Shown here: positions 47,401 through 60,400 of the stretch, piece by piece
Layout of the letters: the number at the start of each line of letters is the position of its first letter
Position numbering within the stretch: the stretch's first letter is position 1
NCBI GenBank assembly: GCA_037349105.1
Contig: JAYJMM010000124.1
Span: 8,230,001 to 8,294,000 of the forward strand
Origin: Limnomonas spitsbergensis
Lineage: Eukaryota > Chlorophyta > Chlorophyceae > Chlamydomonadales
Length of the DNA: 64,000 nt
Direction of reading: 5' to 3'
Notes under the pieces: generated by a model
Databases searched by the model: none
The model's input: the letters and a program-made list of their open reading frames with translations, nothing else
Told to the model about the DNA's origin: nothing
Made by a program: the position numbers and the translations under genes

Positions 47401-50400
47401 CAAATAATAAATATACCAGGCTCCTGCATGCATTTCTCTTGGCCACAGGGAGGCTTGTGATCAAGACCCCAAGATTCAGCTTACGGCAGGCCTGCTCTCT
47501 CCCTTTCGCACTGTGTCAACGCTTCCCAGAAGTTAGCAATGTCGCATATACAGGCATGCCCTCTACCCTCCACTTACTCACCTGCTGTTGAAGCCTCCGA
47601 AGCTGCATCTGAGAAGTTTCGATTTCAGCTCCCAGTGAAGACGCTCCGCCAACAATCCCGTAGCTGCCGCCCAGCTCCAGGCCATGCTGCCCCGAAAAGG
47701 TCTGCTGCTGCTGGTGCTGCAAAGTCTGTCGCAGCCGCGCACCCGAGGTACGCTCCCGCTGCAGCGCATCTTCTAGGCTGCCACACTCCTCTTGGGCCGC
47801 AGCCAGTCTGGCCTTCAAGCGAGCAGCCACGTGCTTGGCCTCCTGCACCTCCTGATCCGCCTCAGCGGCCCGGCTCTCAGCCAGCCGCCGCTTCAGGTCA
47901 GAGGCATGTGCAGCTCCCAGGCAGGCCTCCAGCTCAGACTGCAGCTTCTGGACGAGACCCGGTGCATTAGCAGAGACACCTGGGAATGTAGTTTCACCAA
48001 GAGAGGGGGGGTTCCAATGTCCCGTGACCTATGAAACTGGAGGGGTGATGCCAATGAATATTGCATGACAAGTCGAACACACAGCCTATGTCAGACTGCG
48101 GCGGCTGGGTGAATGTTTCAAGGAGTACTGGTGGACCTACTGAGAGGAAGGGAGAGGAGTAAGGGACCAAGGGGACAACCTAGGAGATGTTTGGAGGGTC
48201 CAAGTGGTAGCCAACCCAGTGCTATGGGTGCTTTCCTGAAGCCCAAGGGAGTACGATTCCTTGATTTATTTGGTGCCAGGTTGTTTGCTGAGTGCAGCCA
48301 AGAACACCCTCCGCTCCGAAACTGTACCGATCTCAATAACCTGTCAAGATAATTTACCGATGATTTACTGTTTAAGTAGGTCCCTTCATGTGGATAGGTA
48401 TCAGAGCCACAGAAGCACTCCTTGCATGATCCACTCAGCCCTGCTAGCGCTGTCACCCATCTCCCCCCACGCGCCCGTCTCTCCCCATCCTCAGGGCGCC
48501 TCGCACCTTCACCCCACATGACGCCGGGTGCGGGATGGGAGAAGGCGAAAGCAGGTGTCTGTGGCCTGGCCGCCGCCGCAGTTGCCAGCTGCCTCTGCAT
48601 GCCTGTGAGCTCCTCAGTGACAACGCTCATCTGCTGGGTCAAGCCCTGCAGGTCCAAGTGGGCCTGTGCTGTCTTGCTGCTGGCTGCCTGGAGCTCCTGC
48701 TCCTGCCTCTCCTTGTCTTTCAGGACAGCCTGGGGGGGATCAGGGGGAGAAGGGGTCGGAGAGGTGGCCAGGGATGGGTAGGAGGGAAGGGTCTGAATCA
48801 TGGCAAGAGGATAGCAGGGCGAGGGAACGGGAGGATAAGAGGTAGGCGCATGAAAAGAGAAGTTTCAGAGCAATGCCGGGGGCTGTGGGACCCTCCTTTA
48901 CAGATAGGTGCAGAGGGATTGATGCTGTTTGTTCGCCTATCCTGCCCATGACAGCGATACAGCATGTGCATGGTATCTATGGACACGTACACCATGCGCC
49001 CTACCCCATCGGCCCATCCTATGGACTGTGCCGGGGGGGGGAGTGGGCTGCAAATTCAATCCGAAACTGGCAGGCAAGATGCATGGAATCTACATCACAT
49101 TAGTGTGTATCATCATTGAAATTAGTCAGCCATGACCCCCCCCTCATACCCGTTCCTCGACTGTCACCTGAGGCACAGTCCCAGGTCCCCTCAACTAGTG
49201 AACTGGAAATTTCAGTTTACCCACCTGCAGTTGTGCCCTCCTGACTTCCAGGCTCTCCTTCGCTGCTCTATGCTGCTCCCTCAGCTCCAGCTGCTGTGCC
49301 TCTAGGCCCTCAGTCACTTGTAGCAGACGCTCCTGCTGGGACTCAGATCGCCGGATAGCGGCCTCCACACCACTCAGCTTGGCCGCTGCCTCAGACACCT
49401 CCTGCAGACGGCAAAACGTGTGGAGTGTGGAGCATGAAGTGTGGACTCGCTTGACATGACCGTGCCGAAACATATTGTGTGAATTGCTGAGTGTGCAGTG
49501 TAGGTGCACTCTAGCTCACCATGCTTAAACACACTGAGTGGAGTGTGGAGTGTGGAGTGTGGAGTGCGGACACACCAAGGATGAGTAGGCTTAGACATCA
49601 TAAACTTTGTTTGCCGGGCACGCACACCCAGGTCTGCATCTTGCTCCTTGGGGCAAGCTCGTGGCTCTGCAGCTACCACAGCAGCAACAACATTTGACCA
49701 GCACGCCAGGAGAGCATGCAAGCGCCACTGAGCGTGAGTGAGGCCGCATCCGTGCCGGCTTACCTGCTTCAACCTCTGCATGTCTTTTGCGGCGTGGCCT
49801 GCCGCCCGCTCAAGCGAGGTGGCGCTCTCTGTGGCTGCGGCCTCCTGCCGCTGCAGCTCCATCCGCAGACCCTCAAGCAATGCCTGGGACTCCCCGCGTT
49901 GCCTCGCTGCCTCTTCTGCCTGCCCGCGGGACTCCAGCGCCCCGGCCCGCGCCTGGCTGCAGCCGTCTTCCGCCTCCCTAAGCTCCGTCAGCGCCAGCGA
50001 CAGCCGGTGCCGCGCCTCCGCCTCATCAACGCCGGCCGCGTCCACAGCCCGGCGCACGGCGATCAGCTGCTGCTCTGCCGCCTGAAGCTCCGCCTGGGTG
50101 CAGGTGAGGTCAGCATGCATCCGCTCCTTTTCCCGTTGCTGGCTGTCCACCTCCTGAACGAGCTCACCCAGGGCGGCACGCACCTCGGCCGCACGAGCAT
50201 CCAGCTCTTCACAAGCCTTCCGCCCACGGCTGATGTCCTGTTCCAGCTTGTCCGCCTCATCCCTCAACTCCTAAAAGATGGAGCATGTCATCAAGTCATT
50301 AGCTGGAGCAACAGCAGTAGAAAGGGAGCGGAAGTCCCATCAGGGATGACAACATCATTCATCGTTTTTCATCCTGAAGAGACCTGACCCATAGTCTGGC

Positions 50401-53400
50401 TGGTAAGACACGCCTTCACTTATACTGCTTTCTTTATGTTTATCCCGGTCCTTTCCCTCTGTCCTTCTTGCTATGGCTAATGGCCACATGCAAAGTTGCT
50501 GCATCTGCCCAGTAGCCATAACAAGAAGGACAGTGGGAACCCTGAGCCTCTGCCTGTAGCGGCCTCCTCCTCTGCCTGTTTTTTCTGCCCTTGCTCCCCT
50601 CCTATCCTCGTTTGACCTTCAGCCATAAGGCAAGGCTACCCATGCACTAGGTACATGTTCCTGCCCATACCCACCAGCAGCTGCTCACGAGACCTCCTCT
50701 CTTGCAGGTCAGCCTCAGCCGCACGCTGCAGCCCCTCGGCCACCCCCTCGGCCAGCCGAGCCCCTTGGCCCTGCAGCTCCACCACACGACGGGACGCCTC
50801 CTGCACCAAGCACTCAAGCTGCTCCAAATCTGCCGCGGCTTCTTCTATCAGCTCCTCCCAGCCCGACATGGGCAGCGTCCTTTTCTGACCGCCGCCGCTG
50901 CTGCGTCCAGAAGCGGTGCGGCTAAAGCTGCTGCGGGAAGCCCATGGATGACTGGACGCCTCGGTCATCCATTCATGCGAAGTCAACTCGGCTTCAGCCT
51001 GTTCCCCCTCCGAGGATTTATATCGCAGCTTTTGGCGTAGGAGGGCCAGCTGCGCATCCTTGACGCTGCTGGCATGACGCTCCTGCTCCAACTGCACTAC
51101 AGCCTACACAAGTAGTACGGTACATATGTTGTCATAGTGCGTGAGGATCTCTGTTACTCTTATTTGTGTGAGCTTCACCTAAATTACAGTGACATCATGG
51201 CGTATAGCTGAGGGGTCCTGGAACAGCAGGAAATTGTGCCTGGGCTGCCGTCTGTAGACCGGTCGTAACTTGTTCCCGATTCAGCTCTGTGGTGGCCTCC
51301 CCACATGCTCACAATGGCGCTGGTAAAGGTGTCAAGTCGACAGGCATGCATGCATGTGCCTCCGTGAGTAGATATACCCTTGGTCTGTCCAAGGGCAGGC
51401 TGGCAAGGCCGTCCCATTGCTTTTGCCTCAAAGACCTGCCCCCACTGCTAACATACCTTGGCGTGCTGCTGTTGCGCCTGCCAAAGGTCCTTGCGCAGTC
51501 CATCAGCCAAGCTCCGCGACGATTCACACATAAAACATGCACTCGTTGACTCCGTTTGGACGGCAGCTGCAGCAGAAACAGTGCCTCCAGCAGCAGCTCC
51601 AGCAGCCGGGGCAGCACACAAGGCTACACCCCGCTCCGTCCTTGCATTGCTGCCACACACGTGACAAGCCTCCGGGGCTCCTGAGGAAGCCGTGGCCGTG
51701 TGGTGTTCCTCCCCATCGTTGTCCGGGGCCTGACGCCGCACACGTCTCCGGATGCGGGCCTGCCCCTGGCTGCCCTGGGCTTGCCATGGACCGTCGCAGG
51801 GGGAAGGCATTGGCGACGCAGGCGGGATGCTGCCCTCACCCTCACCCGCCGCCGTCCGCTGCTCTGCCTGCTCCTCCAGCTGCTTCCGTTGCTCGTGGAG
51901 CAGCCGCAGCTGCTGCACTTCTGACGCCGCCTCCACCCGTGTCTGCTCCAGCTGTAGGGTCACCGCCTGGAGCTCAGCAGCGGACAGGGTGGCCGCCGCC
52001 GTTGCTGCCTTGCACTGATCCTGGAGCTGTGACAGGGATGCCGCGAGGCTGGCACGGTGGAACACCAATGCGGCCATGACCTGCGGGTCACTGTTTACTC
52101 TTTGATCCAGCCGGTGGAGTTTCACATCATCCTCATCCGCTGGCAGAGGCAGCTGGGAGGTAGCAGCAGGAGCAGCCCTGTTCGAAACAGGTTCGGCCTT
52201 GGGGTCCAGCTGAAAATTAGGTCGGGAAGGGGCAGACCCATGTGGTGGTACTGTGCCCACTCTGAAGCCCTGTGTTTCAGGCACATGCATGCTGTCCTGC
52301 CAGTTTGTTGAGGACGTCTTGGTCGAGTCCACATCCACAGGCAGCCGCTGCTGATCCGGGCAGGGGCTACTGGGGTTTGAGGGCTGCCACAGAGGGCTGC
52401 CCACCACGGGTGTCTTGAGAGCAGTTTCTGCTAGAGCCCGCTGCTGCATTGCCTCTTGAAGCACTTGCCATAGCGACACCTCCTCAGCTGAGGGATCTTG
52501 AGCCTGCAGATCAGTCAAAGGACTAGGAAAGAAAAGAGCGCATGTCTAGGCATGCTGATCTCTATCTCCGTAGGTCACGTTTCTACTGGTAGGCCCGCAT
52601 TATAGAGCAATAGCTCCTGTCATTTTTATCGTCATGGCCCTGCAGGCTGTCCAGTCAAGGGGCTGCCTATTTGTTGGGGTAGACTCAAACCTGTACGGCA
52701 AGCACAGGATCACCTTATTTATGCTTACCTGGTCAAATCTGCAAGGCACTGACTGTCTGGCTTCTGGACTCTCTCGGCTTTGTGTGTTTGACTGTCTGGC
52801 TGGCGTGAATTCTAGTCGAGACCCACGAGTTGCCTCAGACGTCCGGCTTGTCTCTGGGGAGCATCTGTCCTTTAACGCAGATAGATGGACCTTCATCGCC
52901 GAAGTTGCCAAACGAGCTGCCATGGCATGCTGAGCCAGCTCCGTCAACTCTCCCTCTATCTGTTGAAATGGATTTGAGGTATTACACTGGTATGAGATGA
53001 TGTATTTTTAGCTTATGTTTCCTGTCAAAAGCTGTTTTGCTTACCTCTTGGTTGAAGGATGAAAACATGGTGTTGGTGCGCTCAAGCATACCCAACTCTA
53101 TTTCCACAGCATGACCCTTTGGCTTGATATCTGAGGGTTTGCAGACACAGACCAAACTGTCAGGGTCCTAGCATGGCATTGTCAAGGAGGTCTACCATTT
53201 GATCCAACCTTTTGTAGGCTGATGCGATAGCATGGCTGCCGTATTTTGAAAAACTCCATGCTGAACGTCCTGAAACTTGAGGCCCGGCCAGAAATTGAGT
53301 AAATTGCTGACATGGAATGGTGACTAAGAGCATGCAGCAACTCACCAAGTAAGTTGATTTCCTGGAAGCGTGGGCCTTGATGCTATCAAGCATGTGGCTG

Positions 53401-53549
53401 AGCTTCGCTATTTCCGAATCTCTGTCCTTGTTATTGACGTGAAGTTCTTTCATAAAACTAGCCACTTTTGTGGCCTCGTGTTGCAAATTGTATTGATGCC
53501 GCAGTAAATAGTCAACACCGGTCCCCGTTTGGGCGACTGGGCTGGTCAT
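38457..53549 (-). CDS. Giant coiled-coil protein, about 3,400 residues, 16 exons
   Basis: Minus-strand exons: 53549-53346, 53269-53209, 53130-53045, 52959-52729, 52503-51457, 51103-50675, 50270-49764, 49401-49225, 48729-48513, 47979-47582, 47324-47189 (donor within a minisatellite), 46518-46387, 46100-44335, 44074-43715, 43188-39172, 38903-38457. The coding total is 10,215 nt, exactly divisible by three. Apart from short ends the product is almost continuous heptad-repeat helix rich in Glu, Gln, Ala and Leu, with polyQ patches, a run of QELEQQH heptads and a stretch of ELxxxxxEL 7/14-residue repeats. No motor, membrane or enzymatic domain is visible. Size and composition resemble centrosomal, basal-body or Golgi tether proteins, but no family can be named. 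The first ATG (53549) follows a short divergent promoter. A downstream start is possible. Confidence 0.85.
42300..42510 (-). repeat. 21-bp (heptad) coding tandem repeats
   Basis: The unit CTGGTGTTGCTGYTCCAG plus CTY/TTY repeats about ten times and encodes the heptad QELEQQH. One DNA unit equals one coiled-coil heptad, so copy change lengthens the rod without breaking its register. An adjoining array at 41350-41900 encodes longer Cys-containing variants. Confidence 0.85.
46801..47203 (-). repeat. 39-bp minisatellite, each unit with a 5' splice site
   Basis: Ten units of exactly 39 bp; plus-strand CTTG starts at 46838, 46877, 46916, 46955, 46994, 47033, 47072, 47111, 47150, 47189. On the minus (coding) strand each unit contains CAAG followed by GTGGGT, a good donor; only the unit at 46955 has lost it. 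The array directly follows coding sequence ending IQELQQ. The next exon (46518) enters in phase 1 after CTAG, which fits these donors and not the earlier GTCAGG donor (phase 0). The unit length is 13 codons, so every donor has the same phase. Confidence 0.85.
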
Positions 53550-53766
53550 GCCTGCCACGGCATTTGCAATTACTGCGTCGACTGGGAGGCAGTTTAGTGA
53601 CACTTGCACTCCTCAACTTTTGACAGATCTAGATGAATTCGTACTTTCATACGAGAACACACTTCTCGTCTCCTGACTCGGGTCCCTCTTCTGTGGTGGA
53701 GGAAGCTTCCTGATCAACTTTGATCCCATCATCTTTCGTCCCCGTCGAAGCCTGTAGATTACAATT
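53550..53766. promoter_or_regulatory. Divergent promoter, coiled-coil gene and DUF3119 gene
   Basis: Only 217 bp separate the two proposed start codons on opposite strands. No TATA box is evident on either side. Inferred from gene orientation. Confidence 0.45.
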
Positions 53767-54884
53767 ATGGCTCTAACTCTTAATAAGTCTGTTTCTGGTG
53801 TCAGGGTATCTAACGCTCGTGCACTTGTTCGACCGAAGATTGCCAATCGCAAGGCCTTCGTAGCCACGCAGGCCGTGAGTCTGAATCGCATCAAATCTTG
53901 ATCCTTGGCTTGTCGGACTGATCCTTGCGCTTGATGATGCGCAGCTGTTTGGGGGATTCTTTGCCCCCAAGGCGAAGGCCCCCGTAAAGCGTGTGGTCAG
54001 GCCAACCGTGATTCCCGAATCTGCTTACAATATTCCAATCAGCCTTCTCGCAATCGCTGGCGTCGAGGCTTACGAGGGCTGGATCCCGGTAGCTGCCTTC
54101 ACGGCTGTCCTAGGGGCCTTCCTCGGGATTCAAGCCACAAGGATCAGGTCAGCATGCAGGAGCAGCACCTCTGAGCATGACAGTGCATGCATGGATCAGC
54201 TAACCTACCCTTCACATCCCATGGCGTGCTGACTCCGCATTGCTTGATCGTCAATTTAATTGCATTCCAGGTTTCAATTTGATGATGAGGGTTTGGGCGT
54301 CATTAAAGCTGGTGAAGAGACCGAGAATGTGTTTGTCGGGGGTACAAACAAGTGGAGCTACGATGCATTTGTCAACTGGGAGTACTGGTAAGCATGCTGG
54401 GACGCAGGAATTTGTTCAAGGACTGCAGGCAATCCCTCTGAGAAAATGAAAAATTGTCGTATAGGGTTGCAATCCGGGTGGCAGAGTGGTTTTATTCAAC
54501 CTCATGAACCTGGGAGTTGGAACTATCTGTTGCTTACATTACCCTCCTACCTCGTCACTTCAGGTTCCCCAGCTTCCCTATTTTAGTTTATTTCAAGGTG
54601 AGCTGTTTGACATCTGCATGGACTGTGACTGCTCTCAGATGATATTGATGAGAATTTGTGTGGTCACTTGTCCGAAATAAGGCACGCTTGCTCAACATAA
54701 CTGAAGTCAGTTGGGTGGAAAATTGTGTGTGCTTCAGGAAACGCAAACCAAGCCTGAGGGTCAGATCCACTTTTTCCCCATCATCTTCAATGGCAAGCAG
54801 CTGTATGATGTCATGGTAGAGAGGTGTGGACCCAGCATGGGTTCAGGGCCTAAGGAGAATGAAGAGGAAGAAGATGAGGAATGA
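53767..54884 (+). CDS. Plastid DUF3119 family protein
   Basis: Five exons: 53767-53874, 53945-54147, 54271-54387, 54564-54597, 54738-54884; 202 residues, all phases matched. The first 36 residues (MALTLNKSVSGVRVSNARAL and on) form a typical algal chloroplast transit peptide and fill exon 1. Two hydrophobic segments follow (NIPISLLAIAGVEAY and AFTAVLGAFLGIQATR). The C-terminal domain has FVNWEYWFPSFPILVYFKE and IHFFPIIFNGKQLYDVM, the signature of the DUF3119 family found in cyanobacteria and plastids. The family function is not established to my knowledge; a thylakoid or envelope membrane location is inferred. The protein ends in an acidic tail (KENEEEEDEE), a possible lineage-specific addition. 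Confidence 0.88.
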
Positions 54885-55358
54885 TGAAACCAGGGAAGGT
54901 AACCAAACATTTTCAGCTGTTATGCTGCAATTGTTTTTAGAATAATTAGTGAGGCCTGTCTACCTCCTGTAAATGACACTTCTTTACGGACTCTTTACAA
55001 GGTTCGTTGGAGCGGGTATACCTGCTACTTAACGTTGTTTACAACAACACGTGGCATTCATTGGTCAGGCTCAACGATGTTAACTGGTTCAACTGATATG
55101 ATGACTTCCTAGCCATGAGGACTACGATTGTCCATGACTGGCTACTTGTATCATTGGGATGAACTGCTAGGATTGTTTTCAAAATTTGTGTCTACAGTGT
55201 GCAGTGATGTATTAAGTCTATCACACTGAATTTGAAGGCAGCGTAGTCACGTATGCCCATGCCTCAGAAGATTTAAGGTTGGAATCACGAGGTTTTATTT
55301 GGCATAACATAACAAATCCAGGCCGACCCATCAAGACAACTTCCATACGGAGAGGGGC
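54885..55358. other. Convergent intergenic region
   Basis: Between two 3' ends. A/T-rich, no exon or repeat recognised. Sequence near 55285-55320 (on the minus strand, TTATGCCAAATAAAACC) could provide a polyadenylation signal for the minus-strand gene. Confidence 0.5.
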
Positions 55359-57052
55359 CTACGCCTTCGGTCCTTGAGCAATGGCATCACGGACGACAGC
55401 CAGCCCTTTGTTTGCAAAGGCAATCTTGACCCGCATCGCCTGCAGCTGCTCACGGAGACCTCCGGGTGCTGAACAAAAACAGGGTCAAAGCATCAGTTTC
55501 ATTTCACAGAATTGTTTATCCACTCCAGAAACGTGTTTTTAATGACTGATGAGAATCGCGCATGAATTCATGCCAGAATATGGAATTCCCGTCCAGCAAA
55601 AATACTGTCGAGGAGGTGGGTATGTTTTGAACAATACTGGCACAAGTCTATCATCCAGAATCCGTGTTTTCAAAAAGGAACTCGTCAGTTCAGTATGCAT
55701 GCCATTGGGAACATTGTGACAGCTGTCCTTACCGCTCAAGCCGTTCCTGAGGTCTGTGGCTCCAGCCAGCATACTGGGCATTGGGTCCTCGGTGTTCAGG
55801 AAATCCGATTCAGCATCAGCCTTGAGGCCACGGCCGCGCACTGCTGAAATAATATCCTGTGAGCAGATAATACACAAATACATCCTTTAGTAAGAAGGCA
55901 GGGTTCAGGGTGACATGCTGATTGTCAGGATACCTCCACACTGTCCTCGTCAGGATCCTGTCACTTCTGTCATGATGTTCCTTCAAGTGCAGTGGCCACT
56001 TCAACTAGGTTAACATCAACCAGCAGGTCATCAGGATTCAGACTCATTTGGGCAGGCAAGCTCTCCTTACCAGGCCAGCGGTCTTATATGAAAGACGAAG
56101 GCTGGCCCTGGCTCCAACCTGGCCGATGACACCAGCTGCTTCGGCCAAGGAGGCGTATGCAGTGCCCAGGCCTCCAGCCACAGTGAAGCAGATACCAGAA
56201 GACATGAGGAGGGAGGCGGCAACCACTCCCTGTGCTGCAGCAGCGGATCCAGCCTGCAAGGCACACAAACTTGTGTTAATTCAGGAATCTAGGTCAATGA
56301 CATAACACCTCTGGGCCATGCTGCAAAGGCTCGGCCTAGTTTCCAGGTGTGCAAGGCTCTGTTTGTGGTGGAGGTACTTCTAGGCCTCATATTGCCAAGT
56401 TGTTGAGCCTGACCACAGCTGCCAAATCAGGTTTTCACGTATTTTAGGCTAAGGGGGGGGACACTTGCTGTACCAAACGGATTGGAAGTTGTATAACAAG
56501 TTAGACTGGATTGAAATCATGGGAAGCGCGTTTATCACCGATTGAATCAGACCTCTTCTTTACCATTACCGGCCCTCATTATCCCACTGAGTCCATTGTT
56601 CACGTTTCCTTTGACCTGTTTCCAGCCCCACTCTGTCTCCCCCTCCCCTCCATCCATTCAGTTTCCATCCCTCTCAACCAGACTGTAGGGCGCCCATGCA
56701 GCACAGGCATCGCTGGTTTTCTGCTCAACTCAACTCACTCATCCCCTCATCTTGTCTGTAATTGCCTGGATAGTATCATGTGGGTTCAGACCATGGGGCT
56801 CACCTTGACAGGGTTGTTTGGGGGTCGCATGACGTCCTGCAGCGTGATCATATTAGGCCCGGGCCCCCCAGCGTTTGAAATAGGTTTCATGATAGGAGCA
56901 ACAATGGTTCCCATGATCTGGCCATTCAGGTTAGCAAAGTGTCCAACATTGTTAAAAGATCCGAACGGGCTTGTTCCATTCAAGAAGTTGGTCTGCGCAA
57001 TGCATTTCACAGCAAGCAGAGCCGTGAAGAAGAGGATGATTTTACGAGACAT
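55359..57052 (-). CDS. Secreted protein of unknown family, 221 residues
   Basis: Four exons on the minus strand: 57052-56804, 56253-56071, 55856-55733, 55468-55359; phases 0, 0, 1 match and the coding sum is 666 nt. The N-terminus MSRKIILFFTALLAVKCIAQ is a clear signal peptide. Exon 2 encodes an Ala/Gly-rich hydrophobic region (AAAAQGVVAASLLMSSGI, CFTVAGGLGTAYASLAEAAG) that could be a buried or membrane-inserting helical pair. Exons 3 and 4 encode amphipathic helices (DIISAVRGRGLKADAESDF; LREQLQAMRVKIAFANKGLA). I recognise no domain. It is divergently arranged with another secreted unknown (57419-60721). Confidence 0.8.
56287..56345 (-). mobile_element. Short LINE-family tail in an intron
   Basis: GTCAATGACATAACACCTCT and GGGCCATGCTGCAAAGGCT resemble the insertion at 27561 closely. 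The copy lies in intron 1 of the secreted-protein gene. A target duplication could not be defined. Confidence 0.6.
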
Positions 57053-57418
57053 TGGGGACACGAAGAAACAATATATGATAGACAATGGAACAATCCAGCA
57101 AGAATAAATGTAAGACAAGCAGTTTCTCGTTGTAGACGACGATCGATCGCGAGGATCTGGACCTTCCGCACGGTTGCGAGGGCTGCGGTCATGACGGTGG
57201 TCGCCACGCACCCGCCGGGGGCGCCCGCCCGTTGGTTGCTCCAGTGCCATGGTTCGAAGTACCCTTGGGCGAGGAAAGGGCTAGTAACGTACGAAGGTAC
57301 AGGCGTCGCTCTGGTAGCGGCAAATATATAATTATGCCATCTCACCAGCAATTTTTCAAATTCCTTGAAGAAAGATAGGGAAACTGCAGTGGTTCCAGGG
57401 AAAGCCTCACACCTGAAT
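57053..57418. promoter_or_regulatory. Divergent promoter between two secreted-protein genes
   Basis: 366 bp between start codons on opposite strands. AAATATATAATTATG at about 57319-57333 is TATA-like and lies about 90 bp upstream of the plus-strand ATG. Sharing of control elements by the two genes is inference. Confidence 0.45.
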
Positions 57419-60400
57419 ATGAAGGGCATAAAGAGCAGGACAATCCTAATATGCCTGCTGTTGTCTGATTACCAGGCAGGTAAAATCTGCGGAAAACAGT
57501 GCCTGGGTCCATGTGTCATATCATTGTGGGGCCTGGCTGGTTAGTGTTCATACCTGAAGGGGTGTGCGGGTCAAAATGCTCCGTCAAAGTAGGGTCAAAG
57601 TCCCTTCTTGCCGCCAAATGGGCAGCAAATAAATCTGTAATTCTTAATATAAAAAGCTAGCCATAAATGGTTCATGTGCACATTACAAAATATGTTAACT
57701 TTCCCTATATGCAGGTTGTCATGAGGGCCCAGACAGTGACAACACTAGGGTCTGCGTCCAGTGGCATAGAGGGGGCAAGCATGACCTCAATGATGGCAGC
57801 GGCATTCAAAACTCGAGAGATAGACACTTGTGGGTATAAGGGACATTCCCAATTATTTATTCGTATGTGCCCCCTGGTTTTATGTAAACGGTAATTCCCT
57901 CCATCCCGTGCCTGCACAACTTGTCTCACCAACATAACGTTTGTGGCAGTCTAAGAATGACTAGGCACCGGCTAGGTTCCGTTCAGAGTTTTCAAAAGGA
58001 TTATACCGCATCGTCTGCATGCCCCTGCCTGACGGGAGTGTCTTCTGAGCGACAGACCATATCACTGCTTTTGATGAACTATATTATACCGCCACCAAAC
58101 ACCTCGGTTTGATTCTCAATCCCCTTGCCCGCCTGCTTCAGCAGCTGCTGCAAATGAGCCATCAGTGGCCTCAAACAGCCCTCAACAATCAGAAGTGTTG
58201 AGATCAAGGCTCCTGGTGCGTCCAACATGATAATTCAGCTTGAACATCCGGCCAACATACTGGTAATGATTTGTTGCATATCCACAGCATATGCCTTGTT
58301 TGTGTATCGGTTGCATGAACACCAGTACTAGCTAAGAGGCATTCCTGAAGGGAAGTCTAAGCTCCACCTGATATCTGATAAACACACATCTCGTTATACA
58401 TTCCTCCTTTGAGACAATGGAATTGCATACCAGACCGACACTCTTGGATGCTTCGAGGGGGGTGGCAGGCGATACCGCTCTGCATGACATGAGCCCTGCT
58501 GCTACTCTTCGATGAGCTGGGTAGCAGGACAGATTTTGCATGTTGAGTCCTTCTCTTTTGAGGACTTCATCGCACACACACAGTTGAGGGTAAAAAAGGC
58601 GACGAGATTGGCTAGTGGCCAGGCAAGTGAAGTGGCCTTGATTTCAAAAATCATTTTCCAGAGTTTGAGTACTGGCACATAAAGCTCTAGATCATTTGCC
58701 ACTTTGACATAGCATTCAATTCTAACTATAGAGTCTCTTGACCCCACATGCCGTGTACCGAGTGTGCCAAATGGGCCTGCAGAAAGCTCTTGGCATATTC
58801 AGGGACACCTATTCCACTGTGTCGGCCTTTGCGGGGCCATCTGCTGCAGAGGGCAGCCTGGAGTATTTCATTGGCATAGAGCAGTTGACACTCGAGACAA
58901 TGGGGGTGAGACGAGGGGCAGGGACGAAGGTAGAGATTTTTGCGTCTTCAAATATAGGACCTCATGGCGCAACAAGTCCGAATACAAAGCCTTTGTTTTT
59001 TCCTTCCAATTGGCTGATTTGCCACGATTGAGCTATTTGCTATCTTGAAGTGCTCGCATGATTGGTAGTTGGCGGACACAGGCCCTGTGCACCTGGTGGC
59101 ACCCTGCGGACTGTTCCAGTCTGAAATCTGTAAATCTGATACCCTGTAATTGATAACAGACCTATGTATGTCCTGACAGCACACTCGCCCTGATTTGCAG
59201 ACAGCTCTTGGAGAAGTCGAGCTGGTGGTTGGGCTCATCAGGGTGGCTACATTTATCACGTTCACTGTCGCGACTACACTCAGCACGGGTCAGTCATGGG
59301 AGCAGTGCATGAGCCACTTGGATAGTATGGGGAGAGCTGAACAAAGGGCTTCCACCCTCATGCACACCAGTGATATCTTGAGCGCGCACCAGGCCACCTT
59401 TGAGAAGCTTCTGTGCAGCTACCATCAGGCCAATGAGGAAAAAATCAAGACCAGCTAACAGTTTGCAGCCCAAGCAGCTAGGCATACTGCCCCAGCACCC
59501 TTCTTCTGCGTGTCATAATGTGGCTTTATCGTTACTAAATCTCCCTGAATGCTAAATACTAAATCTCCCTGACACTGTGAATTAATTCACACACTTTCTG
59601 GAGGCTCAGTCCTCTGTCACCGAACTATTCCTTCTTCCAATAATGCACCAGCCAGGCAACTGATGCAAAATGACTTAAATGATACATTGAAATGTGCATG
59701 CAGTTCAGCTGTGCCATGGCTTTCATGCCTGAGCTAGTGAGCTGACATCGTGTAGCCCCGTTGAATAACACTGTGTTGATTGACTTTTGTCATGTTTGCA
59801 GGGGGCATAGCAGTGTCACTGGCCGCTAACATCCAAGACTTGAAAGGTATCCATACCGTGTCATTCAAATTTTATACATTTGAAGCAGGTCAATAGGCTT
59901 CATGTTGCATGACTGAATGCATCATAAATTGGCCAAGACAGCTAATAAATGCTGCTCTTAGACCACGATGGAATAAGTTATGACTAAAACAACCCTTAGT
60001 CCTAGGTGTTGGTCATGCTATGTCCTATCTTTGTTTTGGGGATCTATTTCATTTTTGACTGTGCTTAATACAACGTTCATACCCAACAAACTACCGTTAC
60101 AGCTGCCATGGAAAAGGAGGCCGGCCTCAGCTTAACAAGCCATGCCCATCAGCCGAGCCGTCATCTGCATGACGATACCATCAGCAGTCCCTGTAGCACC
60201 TACACCTCAGAGTGGTGGGAGAGTGACTGGTTCAATGATGTGGCAACTGAGATGGACAATGCAACAAGGTAGGAAACACACAAGCACGCGCTCCCACTCA
60301 AGGACACCTCATTCATTATGAGGAGGGCCTTGTAACGCGCAGATTCTCAAAATGAACATGTGTCCCTGCCGCTGCTCAACGCTTTCAGCCAATGCCAGTT

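Noticed and set aside
49380..49600. GTGTGGA-type simple repeats
   Set aside because: Low-complexity intronic sequence in the coiled-coil gene with no splice-site or coding consequence that I could see.
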